From Gammaproteobacteria bacterium (GTDB lineage: Bacteria; Pseudomonadota; Gammaproteobacteria; UBA4575), in the NCBI GenBank assembly GCA_028279275.1, contig JANQOB010000020.1, positions 62,001-126,000 on the forward strand: a stretch of DNA of 64,000 bases. Reading direction: 5' to 3'. Positions 15,476-24,091 of this stretch are shown piece after piece; positions within the stretch are counted from its first letter, which is position 1; every line of letters starts with the position of its first letter. A model generated the notes under the pieces. The model saw only the letters and a list, made by a program, of their open reading frames with translations, was not told the origin of the DNA and did no database searches. The position numbers and the translations under genes were made by a program.

Positions 15476-16933
15476 TCAATGTGTTGGTGTAACGGGTGGC
15501 TCAACTGTTGGATATTTTAGTTTCACTTCTCCTGTTAGATTTTCTGCATCCGGATTTTTTACTCCGCGCTCAACATTGTAAGGATCAGTGAACACTCCAT
15601 ATTCACCAGGCTCAACCGTGTAAACAACTTCTTCCTCACCATGTCCTGCATTGGCTAAATATTTGTTTGGATCATTCCAACTTTTTCCATCCAGGTTCGC
15701 AAAGAACTTGATATCAACTAACACCCCATCACATAGGGGAGTAATTTCTTCATAGTTAGTGGGCCAACCCGCAGCACCGGTAGTTTTAGGATAATTACTC
15801 CAGTCTCCACCTTTTAACGGACAAGCACCCCCGCCACCAAATGCTGCACGATTAGGATGATGTACGCCGTAAATGGGTAAGCCTTTAGCAGCTGCCATTT
15901 GGCCATTTTCTAAATGAAACCTTGGTTCATGAGTCACTTCAGTTTTTATTTTTTTACCTTTTAACGAATCAAAATAGGCGCCATCAGGACGTACGTATTG
16001 AAAATCCTGATTGTCATCATTATCAAATACTGCAGTAATAAAAAGATAGGGCTCATTAAAAAATGGCCTCTCGATTAAATAAAATTCAGCATTAGTTTTG
16101 CTTATATCTACAGCTTGCCAATCCACGCTTGATTCATCTTCGCCGCCTACATTAATCCAGGCACGTGCATCAGGAAATAAATCAACTCGCAATACTTTTG
16201 TATATAGCTCGTTAACATCTAAACCGGCACGTTTGCCTAATGGGCCTACTTCACCTGCACCATCCTGATTGAATGCATAATCAATAGCTTTTTTTGCGTA
16301 CGGATAACGGTTTGCAGACATCGTGCAATAAAAGTGAGGCAGATCTATTGGCACATGATCCGCATATTTGCCTTTATATTTTGGGTGGTTAAGCGGTAAG
16401 TCGACAAAGTTTAAACTTCCATCTTCCGCAACTTGTTGGTGTGGATGTTTATAACCGTCCCAACTTTCTTCAGGAATGTAACTACTGTATTGATTTGCAA
16501 TCGTTGCAAGATTTTCTTCTGCAAAAAGATCCGCATTTTTGGGTAAGCCTTTTGTTCCTTTCTTGCGATATTCGCGTATCGTACCGTTGTCTTGTACACG
16601 CCATAAACCATGTTTTCCCTCGCCCACCATAGTAAAAGTTTGTTCCACAATATTTACAAACCGATAGGTGTAGTTAGTATTCATGTAACCTGAATAAACT
16701 GGAAGGTGTGGAATTTTTGAATGAGTGGTTTTAACACGACCTAAACCAACGACATTTTTTTGCGCATTATCATCTTCGATGATCTGGTCTTGTGTGTAGT
16801 AGTAGGGATCATCACCGGTTAAATCAGTGAGACTTCCTTCAACTGGCAATTCATTTTTATCATCTGCAATTATGCTAGGTGCGTAAATCAAAATTGCTAT
16901 ACACGCTATACAAAGTAAATAGATTTTTTGCAT
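15476..16933 (-). CDS. Large secreted protein of unknown function (485 aa)
   Basis: The product starts with a Sec signal peptide (I-Y-L-L-C-I-A-C-I-A-I-L-I-Y-A-P-S-I-I-A, cleavage near A-D-D). I do not recognise a family. The mature protein is rich in aromatic and charged residues, has few cysteines (in H-F-Y-C-T-M-S, G-G-A-C-P-L-K-G and P-L-C-D-G), a glycine patch F-G-G-G-G-A, and a proline-rich C-terminal end (P-T-V-E-P-P-V-T-P-T-H). Several His-Pro pairs (K-H-P-H-Q-Q, H-H-P-N-R) could bind metal; this is speculation. It follows a cupin gene by 43 bp and is followed by a strong terminator. Its position beside a dihaem peroxidase suggests a periplasmic redox function. Confidence 0.7.
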   Translation of the reverse strand: MQKIYLLCIACIAILIYAPSIIADDKNELPVEGSLTDLTGDDPYYYTQDQIIEDDNAQKNVVGLGRVKTTHSKIPHLPVYSGYMNTNYTYRFVNIVEQTFTMVGEGKHGLWRVQDNGTIREYRKKGTKGLPKNADLFAEENLATIANQYSSYIPEESWDGYKHPHQQVAEDGSLNFVDLPLNHPKYKGKYADHVPIDLPHFYCTMSANRYPYAKKAIDYAFNQDGAGEVGPLGKRAGLDVNELYTKVLRVDLFPDARAWINVGGEDESSVDWQAVDISKTNAEFYLIERPFFNEPYLFITAVFDNDDNQDFQYVRPDGAYFDSLKGKKIKTEVTHEPRFHLENGQMAAAKGLPIYGVHHPNRAAFGGGGACPLKGGDWSNYPKTTGAAGWPTNYEEITPLCDGVLVDIKFFANLDGKSWNDPNKYLANAGHGEEEVVYTVEPGEYGVFTDPYNVERGVKNPDAENLTGEVKLKYPTVEPPVTPTH

Positions 16934-16976
16934 ATCATTTACCTCCTAAATACTTCACGAGTATTTTATATATTTA

Positions 16977-17411
16977 TTACAATTCTCCTGCAGCTCGTTG
17001 ACCGCAGTAAAAGCCAAGACCACTTGATTTACTTGAGAACGTTATCTTTGCGCCTTCTTCAAAGTACAGAACATCTCCTGCTTTTACTTCTATCGTATCG
17101 CCACCCACTTCAGAAATAGTCATTTCACCTTCGAGTATTATTTTGGCTTCATCGTAGCTGTATACGTATTCAAGCGGATTACCCTTATCCATTCTAAAAA
17201 AGCCGCATGAGATAGGTGCATTAGGATCATTCGATACAACAACATCTTGAAGATAAGCATTAACACCTTCGATATTCAGTGAAGCAATTTCTTGAGACTG
17301 TGCACCTGCATGATGTTCCATAAGAGCTTTATGTGCATGGATTGAATATGATCCTAAAAGTAAAACTAAAATAACAAGTAAATAGAAATAAGTAGGTTTT
17401 ATTTTCTTCAT
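16977..17411 (-). CDS. Periplasmic cupin-domain protein
   Basis: A 144-residue protein with an N-terminal signal anchor (Y-F-Y-L-L-V-I-L-V-L-L-L-G-S-Y-S-I-H-A) and a single cupin barrel. The second half shows the cupin pattern G-E-M-T-I-S-E-V-G-G-D-T-I-E-V-K-A-G-D-V-L-Y-F-E-E-G, similar to EutQ-like/DUF861 cupins. The usual metal-binding histidines are not obvious, so it may bind a ligand rather than act as a metalloenzyme. It is the first gene of a likely bicistron with the large secreted protein. It is divergent from a LuxR-type regulator gene, which could control it. Confidence 0.7.
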   Translation of the reverse strand: MKKIKPTYFYLLVILVLLLGSYSIHAHKALMEHHAGAQSQEIASLNIEGVNAYLQDVVVSNDPNAPISCGFFRMDKGNPLEYVYSYDEAKIILEGEMTISEVGGDTIEVKAGDVLYFEEGAKITFSSKSSGLGFYCGQRAAGEL

Positions 17412-17537
17412 GAGTGTTCTCGGTTATTAGTTATAAATACATATTAAGCGGAATACGTTGAGGAATACATGACAATAAACCCCTATGAAATTACTTAAGT
17501 GCTTGGAATTTGCACAGAACTAACGTAGATAAGAACT

Positions 17538-18323
17538 ATGAATTTCAAACAAGAACCACCCTCTACTAAAGCATTAAAACAGCACTTTATAGATGGTAAT
17601 TACCAAACAATTACAGATAGTATGTTGGACTGTGCTGCGCATATGATTTTGGCAATTGAAAGCCCAACTGAAACTGTTCGCATAGCACTTAGCTATCTGG
17701 GAGGTCATTTAAAAACGTGCAGAGCAGATGCAGGATTTGCAGTACCCACGGATCGAGAATACACGCCTTTAGCAGAATACTGTAATGAAGACTCAAAACC
17801 TCCTTCAGTAGCTAATTTCGTAATTTCTAATCAACATGAGGTTATGCAACGTGTATGGCGAAGTCGTACACCGGTTAAATATGAGTTTGTTGCGACAAAT
17901 CCGAAGTTAATTGAAGTGCGAGATGTACTGGAGGCAATTAATAGTAAATCAATGATGTTGCAACGCTTAATCTGGGATAAAGAACCCATCGGCATTTCAT
18001 GCGTGGATCATACTTTAAAAGAACACGAATGGGATGACACTGAGGTAGATTTCATGCATCAATTTTGCACAAAGTTTTTTGCACCTCTTGCAGGGATTAG
18101 TAACTATTGGCATAACCCTACTATGCATCAAATGTTTAAAAAACCGAGTGAGTCAGAATTAAATGCAATTCGCTTAGCTGCAGAGGGATTAAGTTATAAA
18201 AAGATTGCTGAAGAATTAAATAAATCTGTGCGAACCATTGAAAATCAACTTCGCAATGCACGGAGTAGATTAAATGCCGCTAATCAAGCGGAACTGATTA
18301 AAAAATGTGAACCTTGGCTTTAA
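17538..18323 (+). CDS. LuxR-type transcriptional regulator
   Basis: A 261-residue protein. The last 65 residues form a LuxR/GerE helix-turn-helix (S-E-S-E-L-N-A-I-R-L-A-A-E-G-L-S-Y-K-K-I-A-E-E-L with S-V-R-T-I-E-N-Q-L-R-N-A-R). The N-terminal 190 residues resemble a GAF/PAS-like sensory domain but lack a receiver-domain aspartate, so this is not a phosphorylated response regulator. No autoinducer synthase gene is nearby. It is divergently transcribed from the cupin gene with 126 bp between them, the usual arrangement for a local regulator; that role is inference. Confidence 0.8.
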   Translation: MNFKQEPPSTKALKQHFIDGNYQTITDSMLDCAAHMILAIESPTETVRIALSYLGGHLKTCRADAGFAVPTDREYTPLAEYCNEDSKPPSVANFVISNQHEVMQRVWRSRTPVKYEFVATNPKLIEVRDVLEAINSKSMMLQRLIWDKEPIGISCVDHTLKEHEWDDTEVDFMHQFCTKFFAPLAGISNYWHNPTMHQMFKKPSESELNAIRLAAEGLSYKKIAEELNKSVRTIENQLRNARSRLNAANQAELIKKCEPWL

Positions 18324-18324
18324 A

Positions 18325-18495
18325 TTATTTTCTTTTATAAGAATTCCAAAATAACACGTATCCTGCAAATAACGCAATTAAGAGTGCGATTAGCGACAAT
18401 GCTTGGTTTAAGCTGAGCATAGGAAGGTTAATGATGATGACAGATAGAAATATCACCAGCACTAGTGCAATTCTATTTCGTTGCCATGGACGCAT
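18325..18495 (-). CDS. 56-residue two-span membrane protein
   Basis: The frame begins M-R-P-W-Q-R-N-R and has two hydrophobic segments (I-A-L-V-L-V-I-F-L-S-V-I-I-I-N-L, and L-S-L-I-A-L-L-I-A-L-F-A-G-Y-V-L-F-W) with a basic tail K-R-K. The start codon lies three bases after the stop of the rhodanese gene, which suggests coupled translation. The stop lies next to the convergent regulator's stop. Family not recognised. Confidence 0.55.
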   Translation of the reverse strand: MRPWQRNRIALVLVIFLSVIIINLPMLSLNQALSLIALLIALFAGYVLFWNSYKRK

Positions 18496-18498
18496 TTT

Positions 18499-18960
18499 TT
18501 ATTTTGTGAATTGTTGAGGGATTGTGTTGAAGCTTAAAAAATTTATTACTTGATCCGGGTCAACTATGTTACCGTCTTTATTGAGAAGGGGTAGGTCAAA
18601 GTCATTCCAACCTTTTAAACCAGTTTTAAGTGAAATAGCATGTTCGTATCCCATTTCTTTCATTGTGTATGTAGCCATCGCACTGCGTTTTCCTGAGCCG
18701 CACACTACAACAACTTCTTGATAGCGTGCATTCACTAATTCGGGTGCATCTGATGCATTGTCAGGATCACAGGCAATTTCTAATATTCCACGAGGGATAT
18801 TCTTAGAACCACGAATATGCATCGCTGCAAACTCAGAGGGTTCGCGAATATCTAATAGTAAAGGTGGTATTTCTTGATTGAGCTTTTGCTCTAAATCCCA
18901 AGGCATAATTTCATTTATATGCTTGGCATACTCATCAACAAGATCTTGAAAGCTTTTCAT
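18499..18960 (-). CDS. Rhodanese-like sulfurtransferase
   Basis: A single-domain rhodanese of 153 residues. The active-site loop is C87-G-S-G-K-R-S, preceded by the typical V-V-V-V strand; an L-L-L-D-I-R-E-P-S-E-F element and H-I-R-G-S-K-N-I-P-R-G precede it. Rhodaneses carry a persulfide on the loop cysteine and pass sulfane sulfur to acceptors. In this organism it may deliver sulfur towards TusA/DsrE-type carriers, but no carrier gene adjoins it, so that is inference. There is no signal peptide, so it is cytoplasmic. It is followed by a small membrane protein gene. Confidence 0.88.
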   Translation of the reverse strand: MKSFQDLVDEYAKHINEIMPWDLEQKLNQEIPPLLLDIREPSEFAAMHIRGSKNIPRGILEIACDPDNASDAPELVNARYQEVVVVCGSGKRSAMATYTMKEMGYEHAISLKTGLKGWNDFDLPLLNKDGNIVDPDQVINFLSFNTIPQQFTK

Positions 18961-19009
18961 TATTATGAATTTACAACTTAGGCCAACAAGTTGTTGTTAA
19001 CCTAGAGCT

Positions 19010-19687
19010 TTAATTGCTAGGAAAAGTTTTATTCGCTCTTAAGCCTTGTTCAACTGCAATTACAGCAGCTTCAACACGTGAGTGTATATTCAGTTTTCTT
19101 AATATCGCTTTAACGTGCAACTTCACTGTACCATCTGATATTCCCAAATTTCGAGCAATTACTTTATTGCTTTGACCTTCAGCCAATAAGCTTAGAATTT
19201 CACGCTCTCGAGGTGTGAGATTATCAAGTGGACTTGGCTCAGGTTCTAGTGGGTCTTCACCTTTTACGACTTTAGCAAGTATTTGCGTAAGATTGGGTGC
19301 CACTACCGTTTCACCTTGAATAATTTCACGTAGCGCAGCGACTACATCATCAGGCTCCATATCTTTTAGCAGATATCCCTTTGCTCCGTTGCGTAAAGCT
19401 TCAACCAAATCTCTCTCGTCACCACTGGTAGTAAGCATAACAATGGGAGATTCAAACTTTACTTGCTGAAATTGTTTGAGCACGTCTAAACCGCTCATAT
19501 TCGGCATACGCATATCCAGCAGGACAATATCAGGTTTAAGCTCTTGAGCCTGTCGAATGCCTTCACGTCCATCCCCTACTGAGGCCACTACTTCGATTCC
19601 ATGGCGCCCCAGAAGGGTCTGTAATCCTTCACGAAAAAGAGTGTGATCGTCGATCACGACGATGCGTAGCGGTATTTCCACAGTCAT
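19010..19687 (-). CDS. NarL/FixJ-family response regulator
   Basis: A 225-residue response regulator. The receiver domain has the acidic pair D13-D14, the phosphoacceptor D58 in D-I-V-L-L-D-M-R-M-P-N-M-S-G, and T86 and K108 equivalents in M-L-T-T-S and L-L-K-D. The C-terminal GerE helix-turn-helix reads L-T-P-R-E-R-E-I-L-S-L-L-A-E-G-Q-S-N-K. It starts six bases after the stop of a NarX-like kinase gene and is certainly its partner. No nitrate reductase gene is in the window, so the signal is not known. Confidence 0.92.
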   Translation of the reverse strand: MTVEIPLRIVVIDDHTLFREGLQTLLGRHGIEVVASVGDGREGIRQAQELKPDIVLLDMRMPNMSGLDVLKQFQQVKFESPIVMLTTSGDERDLVEALRNGAKGYLLKDMEPDDVVAALREIIQGETVVAPNLTQILAKVVKGEDPLEPEPSPLDNLTPREREILSLLAEGQSNKVIARNLGISDGTVKLHVKAILRKLNIHSRVEAAVIAVEQGLRANKTFPSN

Positions 19688-19693
19688 ATTCTT

Positions 19694-21094
19694 TTAGCTT
19701 ATATTTTCGTTTTTATTGATATTTTGTAGATTTATATCTTGCAGGTCATCGGATAAATAATCAAATTCTAGGCGTACTTGAACGCCTTCCCCAGTATCCC
19801 CATCGATGCTAAGTGTACCACCAATTCTATTGGCGCGGTCTTGCATGACGCTTAGGCCCACATGTTCACCTGCAGAATTTTGTTTTTGAAGCTCGGATAT
19901 TCCTATGCCGTCATCCTCGATTAATACGATGAAATGACCATCCTCATCACCTCGCATCCAGACACGAACTGCATTTGCCTCGCTATGTTTGCGTGCATTG
20001 GTTAAAGCCTCTTGGATAATGCGTAAAACTTGTAACTCGATTTGTGCGGGTAAGGCTACATCGGGCCACTCTTTTTGCAGATAGATCTGGATGCCGTCAG
20101 AGTCTTGTTTAAATCGCTCCACAACTTGTTCAACAGAAGCAATTAAACTATGTTCACTTATGGGAACACGGAAATGGGCAATTAAGGCACGTAATTCAGA
20201 GTGTGCCTCGTCAATGGTAGTTTCTATACGTTCGAGCTCTTGCCAGGTGGCTGCTTCGTCTCCTTGATGGATAGTCTCATCCAATACGCGAACTTGATAT
20301 TTCACGCTAGCAAGCGTTTGTGCCAATGAATCATGTAGCTCATTTGCAAAACTCGTGCGTTCACGCACGATATTTAAAGCATTGGCTTCATTATCTAAAC
20401 GTGCCTTTTCTACAGCAATTCCAAGATGTCTACCGATGCTTGTAAATAATTCTTCGTATTCGCTTTTACTAGAGAATCGATTTTCATCAATATATAAATT
20501 ATAAACCCCTAATATATCGCCTCTGTACTGTAAGGGTACAACCAGTATCGATAGTTTTTTTCCATCGAAATATTTATCTAAAATTTCTTGAGGGCAGGGG
20601 ATTATGCTAACAGGAATTGTCTGTTGTTGATCTGAAATTTCTTCTGGTAATTGAGGATGTTGATTACTAAATTCGTTGTTTAAGCCAATTTCAGAAATAA
20701 GTAAGCAGGTATTTTTTTCAGACTTTAAATACACGGTAGCGGCATGTGCATTTGCAAGTTCTGTCATTGTATGCAAGAAATGTGTGAGCAGTGTATGAAT
20801 ATCCCGCGTCATGTTAATGCTCGTTACCACATCATAGAGAGTCTCTAGTGATTTGTTTTTTTGAGCGATATGCTCCGTATGCCTTTGTAGTTGTAACTCA
20901 GCCCCCCGAGATAGTGAATTCAACATTTCGGCTACAAAATTAATATCTTGGCAAAGCTCGGATATTTCACTATTTTCTGCTTCAGGTATTCGTGCAGAGA
21001 GTTCTCCTGCACGAATTTTTTGTGTCCATGAACGTAGAGATGAAAGGAAATCGTCTACTGTTTGCTGGGTTAAAGTTTGTAGATCTTGTTGCAT
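19694..21094 (-). CDS. NarX-like soluble histidine kinase with GAF domain
   Basis: A 466-residue kinase of the HisKA_3/NarX class. It begins with a HAMP-like helical segment (residues 15-65) but has no transmembrane helix, followed by a GAF domain (about 85-235), the dimerisation box E-R-T-S-F-A-N-E-L-H254-D-S-L-A-Q with its phospho-histidine, and an HATPase domain with N-A-R-K-H-S and D-D-G-I-G-I. Full NarX has periplasmic sensing helices that are missing here, so the signal is probably cytoplasmic or redox-related. It forms a bicistron with the downstream response regulator. Confidence 0.9.
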   Translation of the reverse strand: MQQDLQTLTQQTVDDFLSSLRSWTQKIRAGELSARIPEAENSEISELCQDINFVAEMLNSLSRGAELQLQRHTEHIAQKNKSLETLYDVVTSINMTRDIHTLLTHFLHTMTELANAHAATVYLKSEKNTCLLISEIGLNNEFSNQHPQLPEEISDQQQTIPVSIIPCPQEILDKYFDGKKLSILVVPLQYRGDILGVYNLYIDENRFSSKSEYEELFTSIGRHLGIAVEKARLDNEANALNIVRERTSFANELHDSLAQTLASVKYQVRVLDETIHQGDEAATWQELERIETTIDEAHSELRALIAHFRVPISEHSLIASVEQVVERFKQDSDGIQIYLQKEWPDVALPAQIELQVLRIIQEALTNARKHSEANAVRVWMRGDEDGHFIVLIEDDGIGISELQKQNSAGEHVGLSVMQDRANRIGGTLSIDGDTGEGVQVRLEFDYLSDDLQDINLQNINKNENIS

Positions 21095-21157
21095 GAAATA
21101 GTTATGTTCTAACGAATGCTTTAATTATACGCATTATATTGAGCAGGAACTGCTACC

Positions 21158-21934
21158 TTATTCCCAAATGCTCTTAAGATAGGTACTACCCCCTAATGAA
21201 TTGATTTGTTCCTCTATATGTAATGCACGTTGCTGGACATATTCAGATGGTTGTGAAGCATGCATTTTGTGTGGATTGGGAAGTACGGCTGCTAAAGTAG
21301 TTGCTTCGTATTGTGTGAGTTGTAAGGCAGACTTTTTAAAATGTATATATGCGGCATTTTGTGCACCAAAAATATTAGGACCAAATTCTGCAACATTTAA
21401 ATACACCTCTAAAATACGCGATTTAGGCCATAAGGTTTCAATCAATAATGCAAAATAAGCTTCTAAACCTTTTCTTATTAAACTTTTCTTTGGCCAAAGG
21501 AAAACATTTTTTGCCACTTGTTGCGTGATCGTGCTTGCACCACGTAATGTTTTACCTGTTTTATTTTTTTCCAATGCCATTTGGATAGCTTTAAGGTCAA
21601 ATCCGTAATGAGTTGGAAACTTTTGATCTTCAGCAGCGACTGCTGCAATTTGCAAATGCGGTGAAATATTGTCAAGTGATACCCAGTTTATTTTATAAGG
21701 CACAAAATCAGTTGAGATCCTTTGTACGAACATAAAGCTTGTATACGGTGGGTTAATCCATCGCATAGACAGTGTTAACAGCAAAGTAAGGCCAACAAAA
21801 ATGAAGATAATATTTCTTATCCACTTCAATAAACGCTTCAGGGCGTAGAATGGTGTAAAGAAAATATTTTTCCTTCTGGAAGGCTTTCTTCTGTATTTGG
21901 GCTTTCTTTTTTCAGCGTATATGTGCAGGCTCAT
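21158..21934 (-). CDS. mtgA: Monofunctional peptidoglycan glycosyltransferase
   Basis: A 258-residue GT51 enzyme that polymerises lipid II glycan strands at the inner membrane. A basic N-terminus (R-K-P-K-Y-R-R-K-P-S-R-R-K) precedes one transmembrane helix near residues 38-60. The catalytic region A-A-E-D-Q-K-F-P-T-H-Y-G-F-D holds the active-site glutamate, and R-G-A-S-T-I-T-Q-Q-V-A-K-N-V-F-L-W follows. There is no transpeptidase domain. The length fits MtgA. It lies upstream of the NarX-like gene but 63 bp apart, so it is probably a separate function on the same transcript. Confidence 0.95.
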   Translation of the reverse strand: MSLHIYAEKRKPKYRRKPSRRKNIFFTPFYALKRLLKWIRNIIFIFVGLTLLLTLSMRWINPPYTSFMFVQRISTDFVPYKINWVSLDNISPHLQIAAVAAEDQKFPTHYGFDLKAIQMALEKNKTGKTLRGASTITQQVAKNVFLWPKKSLIRKGLEAYFALLIETLWPKSRILEVYLNVAEFGPNIFGAQNAAYIHFKKSALQLTQYEATTLAAVLPNPHKMHASQPSEYVQQRALHIEEQINSLGGSTYLKSIWE

Positions 21935-22065
21935 GGTGCATCAATATATAGACAAAATAGGCGGCGACTCAAAGTCTTCATTTTAACTCGGGTTTTCTTC
22001 TCATGAGAGAGCATAAAATCGAGATAAAACAACAAATTATAGTCTTTTTGGTGTCCCAGCATGGC

Positions 22066-22094
22066 TTTAGCAAGCAAAGGGTCAGTGCTATAAT
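22066..22094 (+). promoter_or_regulatory. Possible sigma-70 promoter for the 29-residue peptide gene
   Basis: TTTAGC, 17 bp, then TATAAT fits a sigma-70 promoter with a perfect -10 element. The start would be near 22101, about 80 bases before the small gene, and the leader can form a TGGCT/AGCCA stem. Confidence 0.4.
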
Positions 22095-22179
22095 ATCTGA
22101 TGGCTGGAATTGCCTCACGGCTGAATATCGTAAAAGCCAGATAAAACCATAGAAAAAATGTTTCATAGGAGTAATGAAA

Positions 22180-22269
22180 ATGGATGAGTTTGTAAAAACG
22201 ATGCTAGTAGTGGCAGCAATGGTAATCCCATGCATCATCATAGGCGTTGCTATTATCGGTAAATTTTAG
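22180..22269 (+). CDS. 29-residue membrane peptide
   Basis: M-D-E-F-V-K-T-M-L-V-V-A-A-M-V-I-P-C then I-I-I-G-V-A-I-I-G-K-F: one transmembrane helix with a basic end. An AGGAG site lies eight bases before this ATG. A second in-frame ATG two codons upstream is too close to the ribosome site. A candidate promoter precedes and a GC-rich hairpin follows. Function unknown; a real gene is plausible because all signals are in order, but the length is near the limit of what can be trusted. Confidence 0.5.
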   Translation: MDEFVKTMLVVAAMVIPCIIIGVAIIGKF

Positions 22270-22291
22270 CCACCGGCCCGAATCTGTACTG

Positions 22292-22312
22292 GGCGCGGTA
22301 TTCATTCGCGCC
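22292..22312. terminator. GC-rich hairpin after the 29-residue peptide gene
   Basis: GGCGCG-N9-CGCGCC is a six-bp perfect GC stem in very AT-rich surroundings. No T run follows, so it is either a weak terminator or a message-stabilising stem. Confidence 0.4.
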
Positions 22313-22357
22313 TAAGTCACAGATAATCAATCCTTTCTAGTATCTTTCTTTTTTAAT

Positions 22358-22708
22358 TTGATTCTTTCCATCTTGAATTTAAAACGCTCCCGCTTACTTA
22401 TATTCAGCTTGCTGATTATAAGCGTGTGTAATGCTTGTTTATCTTTGCCAAAATCAAATGAGGAAGTGCAGGCAAAGTATAGCCACACAGAGCTTAGTCC
22501 GGGCAAACATTACTTGGCTTATAGTGGAGAGTTTGCTATGACCTTGGAAATTGCGAGTGAAAAATGGCTAGCTAAAGCAGAGAAGTTGTGCAAGTCACGC
22601 GAATTCGATTATGAATACGATAAAGAAGAGTTTCGCGGTAAAGATTTTTCCGAAAATAAATACCCATACATTGAAGGGAAATTATTCTGCAATAAGTCAG
22701 AATCCTAG
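22358..22708 (+). CDS. Small exported protein, possible lipoprotein
   Basis: A frame of 116 residues with only TTG start codons available (at 22358, or five codons later). It begins with a hydrophobic signal (R-L-L-I-F-S-L-L-I-I-S-V-C-N-A-C-L-S-L) that could be cleaved as a lipoprotein at one of two cysteines, although neither fits the lipobox perfectly. The mature part is charged (K/E/D-rich) with two further cysteines. No family is recognised. The unusual start makes the exact N-terminus uncertain. Confidence 0.5.
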   Translation: MILSILNLKRSRLLIFSLLIISVCNACLSLPKSNEEVQAKYSHTELSPGKHYLAYSGEFAMTLEIASEKWLAKAEKLCKSREFDYEYDKEEFRGKDFSENKYPYIEGKLFCNKSES

Positions 22709-22920
22709 CTTCGTTTCTTAATCAAAAAATTTAAACCCAACTACTAAACTATTGTTAAGAGACAGTGGTTTACATCAAATTTTAATAATAGCTAATTAAA
22801 CTGATTCTCGGCATAAGTAATTTGTTGTCGAAAAGTCAGATACTTTGATTTACAATTATTTATCATTTGAGTAATTCAAATGACGAAGTAATAATAATTT
22901 TAGAGAGTTGGAGTTGGATT

Positions 22921-23283
22921 ATGGCTATTTGGTCATCGCGTGCGAAAAAAAGTGAAACATTAAAGCGCACACAATTAAAATCTGTAACGAAATCTTCAAT
23001 CAGTCCCTATCACTGTGTTGAGATAAAAATGTCATATAACGCTTGCGAAGAAGTTTTGCAGCTTTATGGCAAGCGTTATTTATCTGCTGAAGCCCCAATG
23101 CTACCGGTTGCAGGGTGTAATCAACCATGTAAATGCAAATTCAAACATTATGATGATCGACGTCAAGATGATCGCCGCGATGCATTTAGTTCCAGTGGAA
23201 TACATTTCAGTGGCGAAAAAAATCGCCGCTTAGGGGGAGACAGACGAAGAAGTTCTGAAAGCCGCCGCTATAGCTTAGGCTAA
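22921..23283 (+). CDS. Small basic protein with Cys-rich motif and DRR repeats
   Basis: I chose the ATG at 22921 (GGAG ribosome site about eight bases before), giving 120 residues; an upstream TTG in frame would add 18. The N-terminal half is basic and polar. Then comes C-N-Q-P-C-K-C-K-F-K-H-Y, a three-cysteine site that could bind zinc or a metal, followed by repeated D-D-R-R / G-D-R-R-R / S-R-R arginine-rich units to the end. Arg-rich tails of this type often bind nucleic acid, but no function is established here. The gene stands alone, convergent with a lipoprotein gene. Confidence 0.6.
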   Translation: MAIWSSRAKKSETLKRTQLKSVTKSSISPYHCVEIKMSYNACEEVLQLYGKRYLSAEAPMLPVAGCNQPCKCKFKHYDDRRQDDRRDAFSSSGIHFSGEKNRRLGGDRRRSSESRRYSLG

Positions 23284-23334
23284 TTCCTGATCACAGCATC
23301 AATCTAGTTTTATGGGATTCAATCTACAGTCTGC

Positions 23335-24027
23335 TCAAGAGCCATCTTTTTGCTGAGCAACGATTTCCTCCTCTAATTCAATTTCATCGATATCGAAATC
23401 GATGGGGCGCAAATTTAAATCATTAGATATATCTGCAAATGCAGACTCAAAAGCAAGTACCATAGCTTGGTATATTGCTTGTCCATAACTATCTTGCGTT
23501 TCGCGTTTAGTTCGCAAAATTTCACCTTCTTTACCCTCGCCAACTGCAGTAAACACACTTTCATAGATACGGTTTTTATCATTGTCAGTTAAAAACACTT
23601 CGATCTTGGTTTTTGCCATAGGCTGCATACGGCCTTTAACAACACGAATAGAGTGGTCTAACTTATAAATACGAGCATGAATGTTTAGTAATGGTAAATC
23701 TGTATGTTTACCGTCATCTTGGAACCAACGGAAAATACTTGCATGGCCTGCTAGATTAAGCATTTCATCTTCAGGAATGACGATTGTTTTTAAGTTACGT
23801 TGGTCTGCATTGTCGACTTCTGTCCTCCCCGATGGACTACGTACCTCAGGATAAAAATAAACTTTTGCCAAGTAAGGCTTTACTTCAGGAAGGCCTTGCA
23901 TGGCCGCAACTAATTGATCCGCATCTGCATCCGCTTCATATTGTGTCGCGCATGCGGATAGCAGAAGTAAAGCTGAAAAAAAGATAGATTTGATTAGCTG
24001 ATTGATCTGATGTACTTGCATACTCAT
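23335..24027 (-). CDS. Putative lipoprotein of unknown function
   Basis: A secreted protein whose signal ends in the lipobox L-L-S-A-C-A-T-Q, so an outer-membrane or inner-membrane lipoprotein is likely. I start at the M-S-M-Q-V-H-Q methionine, which gives a normal signal length (230 residues); the longest frame would add 14 residues from 24069. The mature domain has alternating strands (Y-L-A-K-V-Y-F-Y-P-E-V, I-E-V-F-L-T-D-N-D-K) and an acidic C-terminus (D-F-D-I-D-E-I-E-L-E-E-E). Family not recognised. Confidence 0.65.
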   Translation of the reverse strand: MSMQVHQINQLIKSIFFSALLLLSACATQYEADADADQLVAAMQGLPEVKPYLAKVYFYPEVRSPSGRTEVDNADQRNLKTIVIPEDEMLNLAGHASIFRWFQDDGKHTDLPLLNIHARIYKLDHSIRVVKGRMQPMAKTKIEVFLTDNDKNRIYESVFTAVGEGKEGEILRTKRETQDSYGQAIYQAMVLAFESAFADISNDLNLRPIDFDIDEIELEEEIVAQQKDGS

Positions 24028-24091
24028 CTCACTTATTACTACTCCTGTATAGAAGTGTAACGGCATCATCTACTAACACGAATACAGTAGC

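Noticed and set aside
13281-17508. 14-bp word TTAAGTGCTTGGAA in two intergenic regions (13281-13294 and 17495-17508)
   Set aside because: Several identical 14-mers are expected by chance in a 64-kb AT-rich window, and the flanks do not align well.
21978-22241. Minus-strand frame of 87 codons
   Set aside because: It overlaps the better supported 29-residue plus-strand gene and its promoter, and its composition looks random.
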